Below, piece by piece: positions 47,464-62,251 of a stretch of DNA of 64,000 bases. Under the pieces are notes generated by a model. It had not been told where the DNA came from. It ran no database searches and saw only the letters and a list, made by a program, of their open reading frames with translations. This DNA is from Tipula vernalis (lineage: Eukaryota; Arthropoda; Insecta; Diptera; Tipulidae): positions 457,203,995-457,267,994 of the forward strand of contig OY282558.1 of NCBI GenBank assembly GCA_958295665.1, read 5' to 3'. How positions within the stretch are numbered: position 1 is the stretch's first letter; the number at the start of each line of letters is the position of its first letter. The position numbers and the translations under genes were made by a program.

Positions 47464-49968
47464 TAGCTCAGCCGATTCAGAGCTGTAAAAATCCAAAATC
47501 TGCAATTGTGCTCCGATTGCGGTTCTTGACACCTCAAATGATAGGTCAGGACACCTGTAATTGCTATACCATACATTTCGTAGAAAGTTCGATTCAAAGA
47601 AAATCACCTTACTATAGCTCAGCCGATTCAGAGCTGTAAAAATCCAAAATCTGCAATTGTGCTCCGATTGCGGTTTTTGATACCTCAAATGATAGGTCTC
47701 GGGACCTGTAATTGTTATGCCAAACCGCATTAAAATTGGTTGATTATTTCCATACATTTCACAGAAAAATCGATTCGAAGAAAATCACCTTACTATAGCT
47801 CAGCCGATTCAGAGCTGTAAAAATCCAAAATCTGCAATTGTGCTCCGATTGCGGTTCTTGACACCTCAAATGATAGGTCAGGACACCTGTAATTGCTATA
47901 CCATACATTTCGTAGAAAGTTCGATTCAAAGAAAATCACCTTACTATAGCTCAGCCGATTCAGAGCTGTAAAAATCCAAAATCTGCAATTGTGCTCCGAT
48001 TGCGGTTTTTGATACCTCAAATGATAGGTCTCGGGACCTGTAATTGTTATGCCAAACCGCATTAAAATTGGTTGATTATTTCCATACATTTCACAGAAAA
48101 ATCGGTTCGAAGAAAATCACCTTACTATAGCTCAGCCGATTCAGAGCTGTAAAAATCCAAAATCTGCAATTGTGCTCCGATTGCGGTTCTTGACACCTCA
48201 AATGATAGGTCAGGACACCTGTAATTGCTATACCATACATTTCGTAGAAAGTTCGATTCAAAGAAAATCACCTTACTATAGCTCAGCCGATTCAGAGCTG
48301 TAAAAATCCAAAATCTGCAATTGTGCTCCGATTGCGGTTTTTGATACCTCAAATGATAGGTCTCGGGACCTGAAATTGTTATGCCAAACCGCATTAAAAT
48401 TGGTTGATTATTTCCATACATTTCACAGAAAAATCGATTCGAAGAAAATCACCTTACTATAGCTCAGCCGATTCAGAGCTGTAAAAATCCAAAATCTGCA
48501 ATTGTGCTCCGATTGCGGTTCTTGACACCTCAAATGATAGGTCAGGACACCTGTATTTGCTATACCATACATTTCGTAGAAAGTTCGATTCAAAGAAAAT
48601 CACCTTACTATAGCTCAGCCGATTCAGAGCTGTAAAAATCCAAAATCTGCAATTGTGCTCCGATTGCGGTTTTTGATACCTCAAATGATAGGTCTCGGGA
48701 CCTGTAATTGTTATGCCAAACCGCATTAAAATTGGTTGATTATTTCCATACATTTCACAGAAAAATCGATTCGAAGAAAATCACCTTACTATAGCTCAGC
48801 CGATTCAGAGCTGTAAAAATCCAAAATCTGCAATTGTGCTCCGATTGCGGTTCTTGACACCTCAAATGATAGGTCAGGACACCTGTAATTGCTATACCAT
48901 ACATTTCGTAGAAAGTTCGATTCAAAGAAAATCACCTTACTATAGCTCAGCCGATTCAGAGCTGTAAAAATCCAAAATCTGCAATTGTGCTCCGATTGCG
49001 GTTTTTGATACCTCAAATGATAGGTCTCGGGACCTGAAATTGTTATGCCAAACCGCATTAAAATTGGTTGATTATTTCCATACATTTCACAGAAAAATCG
49101 ATTCGAAGAAAATCACCTTACTATAGCTCAGCCGATTCAGAGCTGTAAAAATCCAAAATCTGCAATTGTGCTCCGATTGCGGTTCTTGACACCTCAAATG
49201 ATAGGTCAGGACACCTGTAATTGCTATACCATACATTTCGTAGAAAGTTCGATTCAAAGAAAATCACCTTACTATAGCTCAGCCGATTCAGAGCTGTAAA
49301 AATCCAAAATCTGCAATTGTGCTCCGATTGCGGTTCTAGATACCTCAAATGATAGGTCTCGGGACCTGTAATTGTTATGCCAAACCGCATTAAAATTGGT
49401 TGATTATTTCCATACATTTCACAGAAAAATCGATTCGAAGAAAATCACCTTACTATAGCTCAGCCGATTCAGAGCTGTAAAAATCCAAAATCTGCAATTG
49501 TGCTCCGATTGCGGTTCTTGACACCTCAAATGATAGGTCAGGACACCTGTAATTGCTATACCCTACATTTCGTAGAAAGTTCGATTCAAAGAAAATCACC
49601 TTACTATAGCTCAGCCGATTCAGAGCTGTAAAAATCCAAAATCTGCAATTGTGCTCCGATTGCGGTTTTTGATACCTCAAATGATAGGTCTCGGGACCTG
49701 AAATTGTTATGCCAAACCGCATTAAAATTGGTTGATTATTTCCATACATTTCACAGAAAAATCGATTCGAAGAAAATCACCTTACTATAGCTCAGCCGAT
49801 TCAGAGCTGTAAAAATCCAAAATCTGCAATTGTGCTCCGATTGCGGTTTTTGATACCTCAAATGATAGGTCTCGGGACCTGAAATTGTTATGCCAAACCG
49901 CATTAAAATTGGTTGATTATTTCCATACATTTCACAGAAAAATCGATTCGAAGAAAATCACCTTACTA
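47464..49968. repeat. 2505-bp higher-order repeat, copy 2
   Basis: Complete copy with all seven ordered markers; ends in the ABB at 49456. It abuts copy 3 directly. Confidence 0.93.
49456..49968. repeat. ABB trimer after ACCCTAC A
   Basis: Terminal unit of higher-order copy 2; both B GAAATTG. Confidence 0.92.
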
Positions 49969-52473
49969 TAGCTCAGCCGATTCAGAGCTGTAAAAATCCA
50001 AAATCTGCAATTGTGCTCCGATTGCGGTTCTTGACACCTCAAATGATAGGTCAGGACACCTGTAATTGCTATACCATACATTTCGTAGAAAGTTCGATTC
50101 AAAGAAAATCACCTTACTATAGCTCAGCCGATTCAGAGCTGTAAAAATCCAAAATCTGCAATTGTGCTCCGATTGCGGTTTTTGATACCTCAAATGATAG
50201 GTCTCGGGACCTGTAATTGTTATGCCAAACCGCATTAAAATTGGTTGATTATTTCCATACATTTCACAGAAAAATCGATTCGAAGAAAATCACCTTACTA
50301 TAGCTCAGCCGATTCAGAGCTGTAAAAATCCAAAATCTGCAATTGTGCTCCGATTGCGGTTCTTGACACCTCAAATGATAGGTCAGGACACCTGTAATTG
50401 CTATACCATACATTTCGTAGAAAGTTCGATTCAAAGAAAATCACCTTACTATAGCTCAGCCGATTCAGAGCTGTAAAAATCCAAAATCTGCAATTGTGCT
50501 CCGATTGCGGTTTTTGATACCTCAAATGATAGGTCTCGGGACCTGTAATTGTTATGCCAAACCGCATTAAAATTGGTTGATTATTTCCATACATTTCACA
50601 GAAAAATCGGTTCGAAGAAAATCACCTTACTATAGCTCAGCCGATTCAGAGCTGTAAAAATCCAAAATCTGCAATTGTGCTCCGATTGCGGTTCTTGACA
50701 CCTCAAATGATAGGTCAGGACACCTGTAATTGCTATACCATACATTTCGTAGAAAGTTCGATTCAAAGAAAATCACCTTACTATAGCTCAGCCGATTCAG
50801 AGCTGTAAAAATCCAAAATCTGCAATTGTGCTCCGATTGCGGTTTTTGATACCTCAAATGATAGGTCTCGGGACCTGAAATTGTTATGCCAAACCGCATT
50901 AAAATTGGTTGATTATTTCCATACATTTCACAGAAAAATCGATTCGAAGAAAATCACCTTACTATAGCTCAGCCGATTCAGAGCTGTAAAAATCCAAAAT
51001 CTGCAATTGTGCTCCGATTGCGGTTCTTGACACCTCAAATGATAGGTCAGGACACCTGTATTTGCTATACCATACATTTCGTAGAAAGTTCGATTCAAAG
51101 AAAATCACCTTACTATAGCTCAGCCGATTCAGAGCTGTAAAAATCCAAAATCTGCAATTGTGCTCCGATTGCGGTTTTTGATACCTCAAATGATAGGTCT
51201 CGGGACCTGTAATTGTTATGCCAAACCGCATTAAAATTGGTTGATTATTTCCATACATTTCACAGAAAAATCGATTCGAAGAAAATCACCTTACTATAGC
51301 TCAGCCGATTCAGAGCTGTAAAAATCCAAAATCTGCAATTGTGCTCCGATTGCGGTTCTTGACACCTCAAATGATAGGTCAGGACACCTGTAATTGCTAT
51401 ACCATACATTTCGTAGAAAGTTCGATTCAAAGAAAATCACCTTACTATAGCTCAGCCGATTCAGAGCTGTAAAAATCCAAAATCTGCAATTGTGCTCCGA
51501 TTGCGGTTTTTGATACCTCAAATGATAGGTCTCGGGACCTGAAATTGTTATGCCAAACCGCATTAAAATTGGTTGATTATTTCCATACATTTCACAGAAA
51601 AATCGATTCGAAGAAAATCACCTTACTATAGCTCAGCCGATTCAGAGCTGTAAAAATCCAAAATCTGCAATTGTGCTCCGATTGCGGTTCTTGACACCTC
51701 AAATGATAGGTCAGGACACCTGTAATTGCTATACCATACATTTCGTAGAAAGTTCGATTCAAAGAAAATCACCTTACTATAGCTCAGCCGATTCAGAGCT
51801 GTAAAAATCCAAAATCTGCAATTGTGCTCCGATTGCGGTTCTAGATACCTCAAATGATAGGTCTCGGGACCTGTAATTGTTATGCCAAACCGCATTAAAA
51901 TTGGTTGATTATTTCCATACATTTCACAGAAAAATCGATTCGAAGAAAATCACCTTACTATAGCTCAGCCGATTCAGAGCTGTAAAAATCCAAAATCTGC
52001 AATTGTGCTCCGATTGCGGTTCTTGACACCTCAAATGATAGGTCAGGACACCTGTAATTGCTATACCCTACATTTCGTAGAAAGTTCGATTCAAAGAAAA
52101 TCACCTTACTATAGCTCAGCCGATTCAGAGCTGTAAAAATCCAAAATCTGCAATTGTGCTCCGATTGCGGTTTTTGATACCTCAAATGATAGGTCTCGGG
52201 ACCTGAAATTGTTATGCCAAACCGCATTAAAATTGGTTGATTATTTCCATACATTTCACAGAAAAATCGATTCGAAGAAAATCACCTTACTATAGCTCAG
52301 CCGATTCAGAGCTGTAAAAATCCAAAATCTGCAATTGTGCTCCGATTGCGGTTTTTGATACCTCAAATGATAGGTCTCGGGACCTGAAATTGTTATGCCA
52401 AACCGCATTAAAATTGGTTGATTATTTCCATACATTTCACAGAAAAATCGATTCGAAGAAAATCACCTTACTA
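49969..52473. repeat. 2505-bp higher-order repeat, copy 3
   Basis: Same marker order and length as copy 2, in direct tandem. CTGTATTTGC is in A 50965, TCTAGA in the B of unit 51629, ACCCTAC in A 51961. I saw no unit-level difference from copy 2. Confidence 0.93.
51961..52473. repeat. ABB trimer after ACCCTAC A
   Basis: Terminal unit of higher-order copy 3; both B GAAATTG. Confidence 0.92.
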
Positions 52474-53137
52474 TAGCTCAGCCGATTCAGAGCTGTAAAA
52501 ATCCAAAATCTGCAATTGTGCGCCGATTGCGGTTCTTGACACCTCAAATGATAGGTCAGGACACCTGTAATTGCTATACCATACATTTCGTAGAAAGTTC
52601 GATTCAAAGAAAATCACCTTACTATAGCTCAGCCGATTCAGAGCTGTAAAAATCCAAAATCTGCAATTGTGCTCCGATTGCGGTTTTTGATACCTCAAAT
52701 GATAGGTCTCGGGACCTGTAATTGTTATGCCAAACCGCATTAAAATTGGTTGATTATTTCCATACATTTCACAGAAAAATCGGTTCGAAGAAAATCACCT
52801 TACTATAGCTCAGCCGATTCAGAGCTGTAAAAATCCAAAATCTGCAATTGTGCTCCGATTGCGGTTCTTGACACCTCAAATGATAGGTCAGGACACCTGT
52901 AATTGCTATACCATACATTTCGTAGAAAGTTCGATTCAAAGAAAATCACCTTACTATAGCTCAGCCGATTCAGAGCTGTAAAAATCCAAAATCTGCAATT
53001 GTGCTCCGATTGCGGTTTTTGATACCTCAAATGATAGGTCTCGGGACCTGTAATTGTTATGCCAAACCGCATTAAAATTGGTTGATTATTTCCATACATT
53101 TCACAGAAAAATCGATTCGAAGAAAATCACCTTACTA

Positions 53138-53831
53138 TAGCTCAGCCGATTCAGAGCTGTAAAAATCCAAAATCTGCAATTGTGCTCCGATTGCGGTTCT
53201 TGACACCTCAAATGATAGGTCAGGACACCTGTAATTGCTATACCATACATTTCGTAGAAAGTTCGATTCAAAGAAAATCACCTTACTATAGCTCAGCCGA
53301 TTCAGAGCTGTAAAAATCCAAAATCTGCAATTGTGCTCCGATTGCGGTTTTTGATACCTCAAATGATAGGTCTCGGGACCTGAAATTGTTATGCCAAACC
53401 GCATTAAAATTGGTTGATTATTTCCATACATTTCACAGAAAAATCGATTCGAAGAAAATCACCTTACTATAGCTCAGCCGATTCAGAGCTGTAAAAATCC
53501 AAAATCTGCAATTGTGCTCCGATTGCGGTTCTAGATACCTCAAATGATAGGTCTCGGGACCTGTAATTGTTATGCCAAACCGCATTAAAATTGGTTGATT
53601 ATTTCCATACATTTCACAGAAAAATCGATTCGAAGAAAATCACCTTACTATAGCTCAGCCGATTCAGAGCTGTAAAAATCCAAAATCTGCAATTGTGCTC
53701 CGATTGCGGTTTTTGATACCTCAAATGATAGGTCTCGGGACCTGAAATTGTTATGCCAAACCGCATTTAAATTGGTTGATTATTTCCATACATTTCACAG
53801 AAAAATCGATTCGAAGAAAATCACCTTACTA
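53138..53831. repeat. ABBB tetramer
   Basis: B order: GAAATTG, XbaI-type, then GAAATTG with a private GCATTTAAATTGG. The third B resembles the second B of the ACCCTAC trimers, so a deletion joining an XbaI-type B to the end of such a trimer would explain it. Confidence 0.92.
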
Positions 53832-55491
53832 TAGCTCAGCCGATTCAGAGCTGTAAAAATCCAAAATCTGCAATTGTGCGCCGATTGCGGTTCTTGACAC
53901 CTCAAATGATAGGTCAGGACACCTGTAATTGCTATACCATACATTTCGTAGAAAGTTCGATTCAAAGAAAATCACCTTACTATAGCTCAGCCGATTCAGA
54001 GCTGTAAAAATCCAAAATCTGCAATTGTGCTCCGATTGCGGTTTTTGATACCTCAAATGATAGGTCTCGGGACCTGTAATTGTTATGCCAAACCGCATTA
54101 AAATTGGTTGATTATTTCCATACATTTCACAGAAAAATCGGTTCGAAGAAAATCACCTTACTATAGCTCAGCCGATTCAGAGCTGTAAAAATCCAAAATC
54201 TGCAATTGTGCTCCGATTGCGGTTCTTGACACCTCAAATGATAGGTCAGGACACCTGTAATTGCTATACCATACATTTCGTAGAAAGTTCGATTCAAAGA
54301 AAATCACCTTACTATAGCTCAGCCGATTCAGAGCTGTAAAAATCCAAAATCTGCAATTGTGCTCCGATTGCGGTTTTTGATACCTCAAATGATAGGTCTC
54401 GGGACCTGTAATTGTTATGCCAAACCGCATTAAAATTGGTTGATTATTTCCATACATTTCACAGAAAAATCGATTCGAAGAAAATCACCTTACTATAGCT
54501 CAGCCGATTCAGAGCTGTAAAAATCCAAAATCTGCAATTGTGCTCCGATTGCGGTTCTTGACACCTCAAATGATAGGTCAGGACACCTGTAATTGCTATA
54601 CCATACATTTCGTAGAAAGTTCGATTCAAAGAAAATCACCTTACTATAGCTCAGCCGATTCAGAGCTGTAAAAATCCAAAATCTGCAATTGTGCTCCGAT
54701 TGCGGTTTTTGATACCTCAAATGATAGGTCTCGGGACCTGAAATTGTTATGCCAAACCGCATTAAAATTGGTTGATTATTTCCATACATTTCACAGAAAA
54801 ATCGATTCGAAGAAAATCACCTTACTATAGCTCAGCCGATTCAGAGCTGTAAAAATCCAAAATCTGCAATTGTGCTCCGATTGCGGTTCTTGACACCTCA
54901 AATGATAGGTCAGGACACCTGTAATTGCTATACCATACATTTCGTAGAAAGTTCGATTCAAAGAAAATCACCTTACTATAGCTCAGCCGATTCAGAGCTG
55001 TAAAAATCCAAAATCTGCAATTGTGCTCCGATTGCGGTTCTTGATACCTCAAATGATAGGTCTCGGGACCTGTAATTGTTATGCCAAACCGCATTAAAAT
55101 TGGTTGATTATTTCCATACATTTCACAGAAAAATCGATTCGAAGAAAATCACCTTACTATAGCTCAGCCGATTCAGAGCTGTAAAAATCCAAAATCTGCA
55201 ATTGTGCGCCGATTGCGGTTCTTGACACCTCAAATGATAGGTCAGGACACCTGTAATTGCTATACCATACATTTCGTAGAAAGTTCGATTCAAAGAAAAT
55301 CACCTTACTATAGCTCAGCCGATTCAGAGCTGTAAAAATCCAAAATCTGCAATTGTGCTCCGATTGCGGTTTTTGATACCTCAAATGATAGGTCTCGGGA
55401 CCTGTAATTGTTATGCCAAACCGCATTAAAATTGGTTGATTATTTCCATACATTTCACAGAAAAATCGATTCGAAGAAAATCACCTTACTA

Positions 55492-56004
55492 TAGCTCAGC
55501 CGATTCAGAGCTGTAAAAATCCAAAATCTGCAATTGTGCTCCGATTGCGGTTCTTGACACCTCAAATGATAGGTCAGGACACCTGTAATTGCTATACCAT
55601 ACATTTCGTAGAAAGTTCGATTCAAAGAAAATCACCTTACTATAGCTCAGCCGATTCAGAGCTGTAAAAATCCAAAATCTGCAATTGTGCTCCGATTGCG
55701 GTTTTTGATACCTCAAATGATAGGTCTCGGGACCTGAAATTGTTATGCCAAACCGCATTAAAATTGGTTGATTATTTCCATACATTTCACAGAAAAATCG
55801 ATTCGAAGAAAATCACCTTACTATAGCTCAGCCGATTCAGAGCTGTAAAAATCCAAAATCTGCAATTGTGCTCCGATTGCGGTTCTAGATACCTCAAATG
55901 ATAGGTCTCGGGACCTGTAATTGTTATGCCAAACCGCATTAAAATTGGTTGATTATTTCCATACATTTCACAGAAAAATCGATTCGAAGAAAATCACCTT
56001 ACTA
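55492..56004. repeat. ABB trimer with XbaI-type second B
   Basis: Same class as 46951. Followed directly by the ABB at 56005. Confidence 0.92.
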
Positions 56005-56517
56005 TAGCTCAGCCGATTCAGAGCTGTAAAAATCCAAAATCTGCAATTGTGCTCCGATTGCGGTTCTTGACACCTCAAATGATAGGTCAGGACACCTGTA
56101 ATTGCTATACCCTACATTTCGTAGAAAGTTCGATTCAAAGAAAATCACCTTACTATAGCTCAGCCGATTCAGAGCTGTAAAAATCCAAAATCTGCAATTG
56201 TGCTCCGATTGCGGTTTTTGATACCTCAAATGATAGGTCTCGGGACCTGAAATTGTTATGCCAAACCGCATTAAAATTGGTTGATTATTTCCATACATTT
56301 CACAGAAAAATCGATTCGAAGAAAATCACCTTACTATAGCTCAGCCGATTCAGAGCTGTAAAAATCCAAAATCTGCAATTGTGCTCCGATTGCGGTTTTT
56401 GATACCTCAAATGATAGGTCTCGGGACCTGAAATTGTTATGCCAAACCGCATTAAAATTGGTTGATTATTTCCATACATTTCACAGAAAAATCGATTCGA
56501 AGAAAATCACCTTACTA
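56005..56517. repeat. ABB trimer after ACCCTAC A
   Basis: Both B GAAATTG; the fourth and last member of this class in the window. Confidence 0.92.
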
Positions 56518-58841
56518 TAGCTCAGCCGATTCAGAGCTGTAAAAATCCAAAATCTGCAATTGTGCGCCGATTGCGGTTCTTGACACCTCAAATGATAGGT
56601 CAGGACACCTGTAATTGCTATACCATACATTTCGTAGAAAGTTCGATTCAAAGAAAATCACCTTACTATAGCTCAGCCGATTCAGAGCTGTAAAAATCCA
56701 AAATCTGCAATTGTGCTCCGATTGCGGTTTTTGATACCTCAAATGATAGGTCTCGGGACCTGTAATTGTTATGCCAAACCGCATTAAAATTGGTTGATTA
56801 TTTCCATACATTTCACAGAAAAATCGGTTCGAAGAAAATCACCTTACTATAGCTCAGCCGATTCAGAGCTGTAAAAATCCAAAATCTGCAATTGTGCTCC
56901 GATTGCGGTTCTTGACACCTCAAATGATAGGTCAGGACACCTGTAATTGCTATACCATACATTTCGTAGAAAGTTCGATTCAAAGAAAATCACCTTACTA
57001 TAGCTCAGCCGATTCAGAGCTGTAAAAATCCAAAATCTGCAATTGTGCTCCGATTGCGGTTTTTGATACCTCAAATGATAGGTCTCGGGACCTGTAATTG
57101 TTATGCCAAACCGCATTAAAATTGGTTGATTATTTCCATACATTTCACAGAAAAATCGATTCGAAGAAAATCACCTTACTATAGCTCAGCCGATTCAGAG
57201 CTGTAAAAATCCAAAATCTGCAATTGTGCTCCGATTGCGGTTCTTGACACCTCAAATGATAGGTCAGGACACCTGTAATTGCTATACCATACATTTCGTA
57301 GAAAGTTCGATTCAAAGAAAATCACCTTACTATAGCTCAGCCGATTCAGAGCTGTAAAAATCCAAAATCTGCAATTGTGCTCCGATTGCGGTTTTTGATA
57401 CCTCAAATGATAGGTCTCGGGACCTGAAATTGTTATGCCAAACCGCATTAAAATTGGTTGATTATTTCCATACATTTCACAGAAAAATCGATTCGAAGAA
57501 AATCACCTTACTATAGCTCAGCCGATTCAGAGCTGTAAAAATCCAAAATCTGCAATTGTGCTCCGATTGCGGTTCTTGACACCTCAAATGATAGGTCAGG
57601 ACACCTGTAATTGCTATACCATACATTTCGTAGAAAGTTCGATTCAAAGAAAATCACCTTACTATAGCTCAGCCGATTCAGAGCTGTAAAAATCCAAAAT
57701 CTGCAATTGTGCTCCGATTGCGGTTCTTGATACCTCAAATGATAGGTCTCGGGACCTGTAATTGTTATGCCAAACCGCATTAAAATTGGTTGATTATTTC
57801 CATACATTTCACAGAAAAATCGATTCGAAGAAAATCACCTTACTATAGCTCAGCCGATTCAGAGCTGTAAAAATCCAAAATCTGCAATTGTGCTCCGATT
57901 GCGGTTCTTGACACCTCAAATGATAGGTCAGGACACCTGTAATTGCTATACCCTACATTTCGTAGAAAGTTCGATTCAAAGAAAATCACCTTACTATAGC
58001 TCAGCCGATTCAGAGCTGTAAAAATCCAAAATCTGCAATTGTGCTCCGATTGCGGTTTTTGATACCTCAAATGATAGGTCTCGGGACCTGAAATTGTTAT
58101 GCCAAACCGCATTAAAATTGGTTGATTATTTCCATACATTTCACAGAAAAATCGATTCGAAGAAAATCACCTTACTATAGCTCAGCCGATTCAGAGCTGT
58201 AAAAATCCAAAATCTGCAATTGTGCGCCGATTGCGGTTCTTGACACCTCAAATGATAGGTCAGGACACCTGTAATTGCTATACCATACATTTCGTAGAAA
58301 GTTCGATTCAAAGAAAATCACCTTACTATAGCTCAGCCGATTCAGAGCTGTAAAAATCCAAAATCTGCAATTGTGCTCCGATTGCGGTTTTTGATACCTC
58401 AAATGATAGGTCTCGGGACCTGTAATTGTTATGCCAAACCGCATTAAAATTGGTTGATTATTTCCATACATTTCACAGAAAAATCGGTTCGAAGAAAATC
58501 ACCTTACTATAGCTCAGCCGATTCAGAGCTGTAAAAATCCAAAATCTGCAATTGTGCTCCGATTGCGGTTCTTGACACCTCAAATGATAGGTCAGGACAC
58601 CTGTAATTGCTATACCATACATTTCGTAGAAAGTTCGATTCAAAGAAAATCACCTTACTATAGCTCAGCCGATTCAGAGCTGTAAAAATCCAAAATCTGC
58701 AATTGTGCTCCGATTGCGGTTTTTGATACCTCAAATGATAGGTCTCGGGACCTGTAATTGTTATGCCAAACCGCATTAAAATTGGTTGATTATTTCCATA
58801 CATTTCACAGAAAAATCGATTCGAAGAAAATCACCTTACTA

Positions 58842-59354
58842 TAGCTCAGCCGATTCAGAGCTGTAAAAATCCAAAATCTGCAATTGTGCTCCGATTGCGG
58901 TTCTTGACACCTCAAATGATAGGTCAGGACACCTGTAATTGCTATACCATACATTTCGTAGAAAGTTCGATTCAAAGAAAATCACCTTACTATAGCTCAG
59001 CCGATTCAGAGCTGTAAAAATCCAAAATCTGCAATTGTGCTCCGATTGCGGTTTTTGATACCTCAAATGATAGGTCTCGGGACCTGAAATTGTTATGCCA
59101 AACCGCATTAAAATTGGTTGATTATTTCCATACATTTCACAGAAAAATCGATTCGAAGAAAATCACCTTACTATAGCTCAGCCGATTCAGAGCTGTAAAA
59201 ATCCAAAATCTGCAATTGTGCTCCGATTGCGGTTCTAGATACCTCAAATGATAGGTCTCGGGACCTGTAATTGTTATGCCAAACCGCATTAAAATTGGTT
59301 GATTATTTCCATACATTTCACAGAAAAATCGATTCGAAGAAAATCACCTTACTA
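58842..59354. repeat. ABB trimer with XbaI-type second B
   Basis: Closes the 1177-bp GTGCGCCG module at 58178-59354; matched at 63248 with an offset of 4406 bp. Confidence 0.92.
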
Positions 59355-59686
59355 TAGCTCAGCCGATTCAGAGCTGTAAAAATCCAAAATCTGCAATTGT
59401 GCTCCGATTGCGGTTCTTGACACCTCAAATGATAGGTCAGGACACCTGTAATTGCTATACCCTACATTTCGTAGAAAGTTCGATTCAAAGAAAATCACCT
59501 TACTATAGCTCAGCCGATTCAGAGCTGTAAAAATCCAAAATCTGCAATTGTGCTCCGATTGCGGTTTTTGATACCTCAAATGATAGGTCTCGGGACCTGT
59601 AATTGTTATGCCAAACCGCATTAAAATTGGTTGATTATTTCCATACATTTCACAGAAAAATCGATTCGAAGAAAATCACCTTACTA

Positions 59687-60380
59687 TAGCTCAGCCGATT
59701 CAGAGCTGTAAAAATCCAAAATCTGCAATTGTGCTCCGATTGCGGTTCTTGACACCTCAAATGATAGGTCAGGACACCTGTAATTGCTATACCATACATT
59801 TCGTAGAAAGTTCGATTCAAAGAAAATCACCTTACTATAGCTCAGCCGATTCAGAGCTGTAAAAATCCAAAATCTGCAATTGTGCTCCGATTGCGGTTTT
59901 TGATACCTCAAATGATAGGTCTCGGGACCTGAAATTGTTATGCCAAACCGCATTAAAATTGGTTGATTATTTCCATACATTTCACAGAAAAATCGATTCG
60001 AAGAAAATCACCTTACTATAGCTCAGCCGATTCAGAGCTGTAAAAATCCAAAATCTGCAATTGTGCTCCGATTGCGGTTCTAGATACCTCAAATGATAGG
60101 TCTCGGGACCTGTAATTGTTATGCCAAACCGCATTAAAATTGGTTGATTATTTCCATACATTTCACAGAAAAATCGATTCGAAGAAAATCACCTTACTAT
60201 AGCTCAGCCGATTCAGAGCTGTAAAAATCCAAAATCTGCAATTGTGCTCCGATTGCGGTTCTAGATACCTCAAATGATAGGTCTCGGGACCTGTAATTGT
60301 TATGCCAAACCGCATTAAAATTGGTTGATTATTTCCATACATTTCACAGAAAAATCGATTCGAAGAAAATCACCTTACTA
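59687..60380. repeat. ABBB tetramer with two XbaI-type B
   Basis: First B GAAATTG, then two successive XbaI-type B, the first place in the window where this variant is tandemly doubled. Confidence 0.92.
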
Positions 60381-61044
60381 TAGCTCAGCCGATTCAGAGC
60401 TGTAAAAATCCAAAATCTGCAATTGTGCTCCGATTGCGGTTCTTGACACCTCAAATGATAGGTCAGGACACCTGTAATTGCTATACCCTACATTTCGTAG
60501 AAAGTTCGATTCAAAGAAAATCACCTTACTATAGCTCAGCCGATTCAGAGCTGTAAAAATCCAAAATCTGCAATTGTGCTCCGATTGCGGTTCTAGATAC
60601 CTCAAATGATAGGTCTCGGGACCTGTAATTGTTATGCCAAACCGCATTAAAATTGGTTGATTATTTCCATACATTTCACAGAAAAATCGGTTCGAAGAAA
60701 ATCACCTTACTATAGCTCAGCCGATTCAGAGCTGTAAAAATCCAAAATCTGCAATTGTGCTCCGATTGCGGTTCTTGACACCTCAAATGATAGGTCAGGA
60801 CACCTGTAATTGCTATACCATACATTTCGTAGAAAGTTCGATTCAAAGAAAATCACCTTACTATAGCTCAGCCGATTCAGAGCTGTAAAAATCCAAAATC
60901 TGCAATTGTGCTCCGATTGCGGTTTTTGATACCTCAAATGATAGGTCTCGGGACCTGTAATTGTTATGCCAAACCGCATTAAAATTGGTTGATTATTTCC
61001 ATACATTTCACAGAAAAATCGATTCGAAGAAAATCACCTTACTA

Positions 61045-61557
61045 TAGCTCAGCCGATTCAGAGCTGTAAAAATCCAAAATCTGCAATTGTGCTCCGATTG
61101 CGGTTCTTGACACCTCAAATGATAGGTCAGGACACCTGTAATTGCTATACCATACATTTCGTAGAAAGTTCGATTCAAAGAAAATCACCTTACTATAGCT
61201 CAGCCGATTCAGAGCTGTAAAAATCCAAAATCTGCAATTGTGCTCCGATTGCGGTTTTTGATACCTCAAATGATAGGTCTCGGGACCTGAAATTGTTATG
61301 CCAAACCGCATTAAAATTGGTTGATTATTTCCATACATTTCACAGAAAAATCGATTCGAAGAAAATCACCTTACTATAGCTCAGCCGATTCAGAGCTGTA
61401 AAAATCCAAAATCTGCAATTGTGCTCCGATTGCGGTTCTAGATACCTCAAATGATAGGTCTCGGGACCTGTAATTGTTATGCCAAACCGCATTAAAATTG
61501 GTTGATTATTTCCATACATTTCACAGAAAAATCGGTTCGAAGAAAATCACCTTACTA
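61045..61557. repeat. ABB trimer with XbaI-type second B
   Basis: The second B also has ATCGGTTCG at about 61534, a combination shared with the B of the unit at 60381. Confidence 0.92.
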
Positions 61558-62251
61558 TAGCTCAGCCGATTCAGAGCTGTAAAAATCCAAAATCTGCAAT
61601 TGTGCTCCGATTGCGGTTCTTGACACCTCAAATGATAGGTCAGGACACCTGTAATTGCTATACCATACATTTCGTAGAAAGTTCGATTCAAAGAAAATCA
61701 CCTTACTATAGCTCAGCCGATTCAGAGCTGTAAAAATCCAAAATCTGCAATTGTGCTCCGATTGCGGTTTTTGATACCTCAAATGATAGGTCTCGGGACC
61801 TGAAATTGTTATGCCAAACCGCATTAAAATTGGTTGATTATTTCCATACATTTCACAGAAAAATCGATTCGAAGAAAATCACCTTACTATAGCTCAGCCG
61901 ATTCAGAGCTGTAAAAATCCAAAATCTGCAATTGTGCTCCGATTGCGGTTCTAGATACCTCAAATGATAGGTCTCGGGACCTGTAATTGTTATGCCAAAC
62001 CGCATTAAAATTGGTTGATTATTTCCATACATTTCACAGAAAAATCGATTCGAAGAAAATCACCTTACTATAGCTCAGCCGATTCAGAGCTGTAAAAATC
62101 CAAAATCTGCAATTGTGCTCCGATTGCGGTTCTAGATACCTCAAATGATAGGTCTCGGGACCTGTAATTGTTATGCCAAACCGCATTAAAATTGGTTGAT
62201 TATTTCCATACATTTCACAGAAAAATCGATTCGAAGAAAATCACCTTACTA
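61558..62251. repeat. ABBB tetramer with two XbaI-type B
   Basis: Same order as 59687-60380, at an offset of 1871 bp, and likewise followed by an ACCCTAC A. Confidence 0.92.

Larger units (their letters stand above)
43782..53137. repeat. Block VII: 2505-bp higher-order repeat region
   Basis: Seven A and eight B monomers form a 2505-bp unit ending in an ABB. Ordered markers in the full copies (47464-49968 and 49969-52473) are: GTAATTG unit; GTAATTG unit with ATCGGTTCG; GAAATTG unit; A with CTGTATTTGC; GAAATTG unit; B with TCTAGA; A with ACCCTAC followed by two B. A third copy, 43782-46286, matches from its second unit on. A 1177-bp module marked by GTGCGCCG sits between copies (46287-47463) and starts again at 52474. 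No gene is present. Confidence 0.92.
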
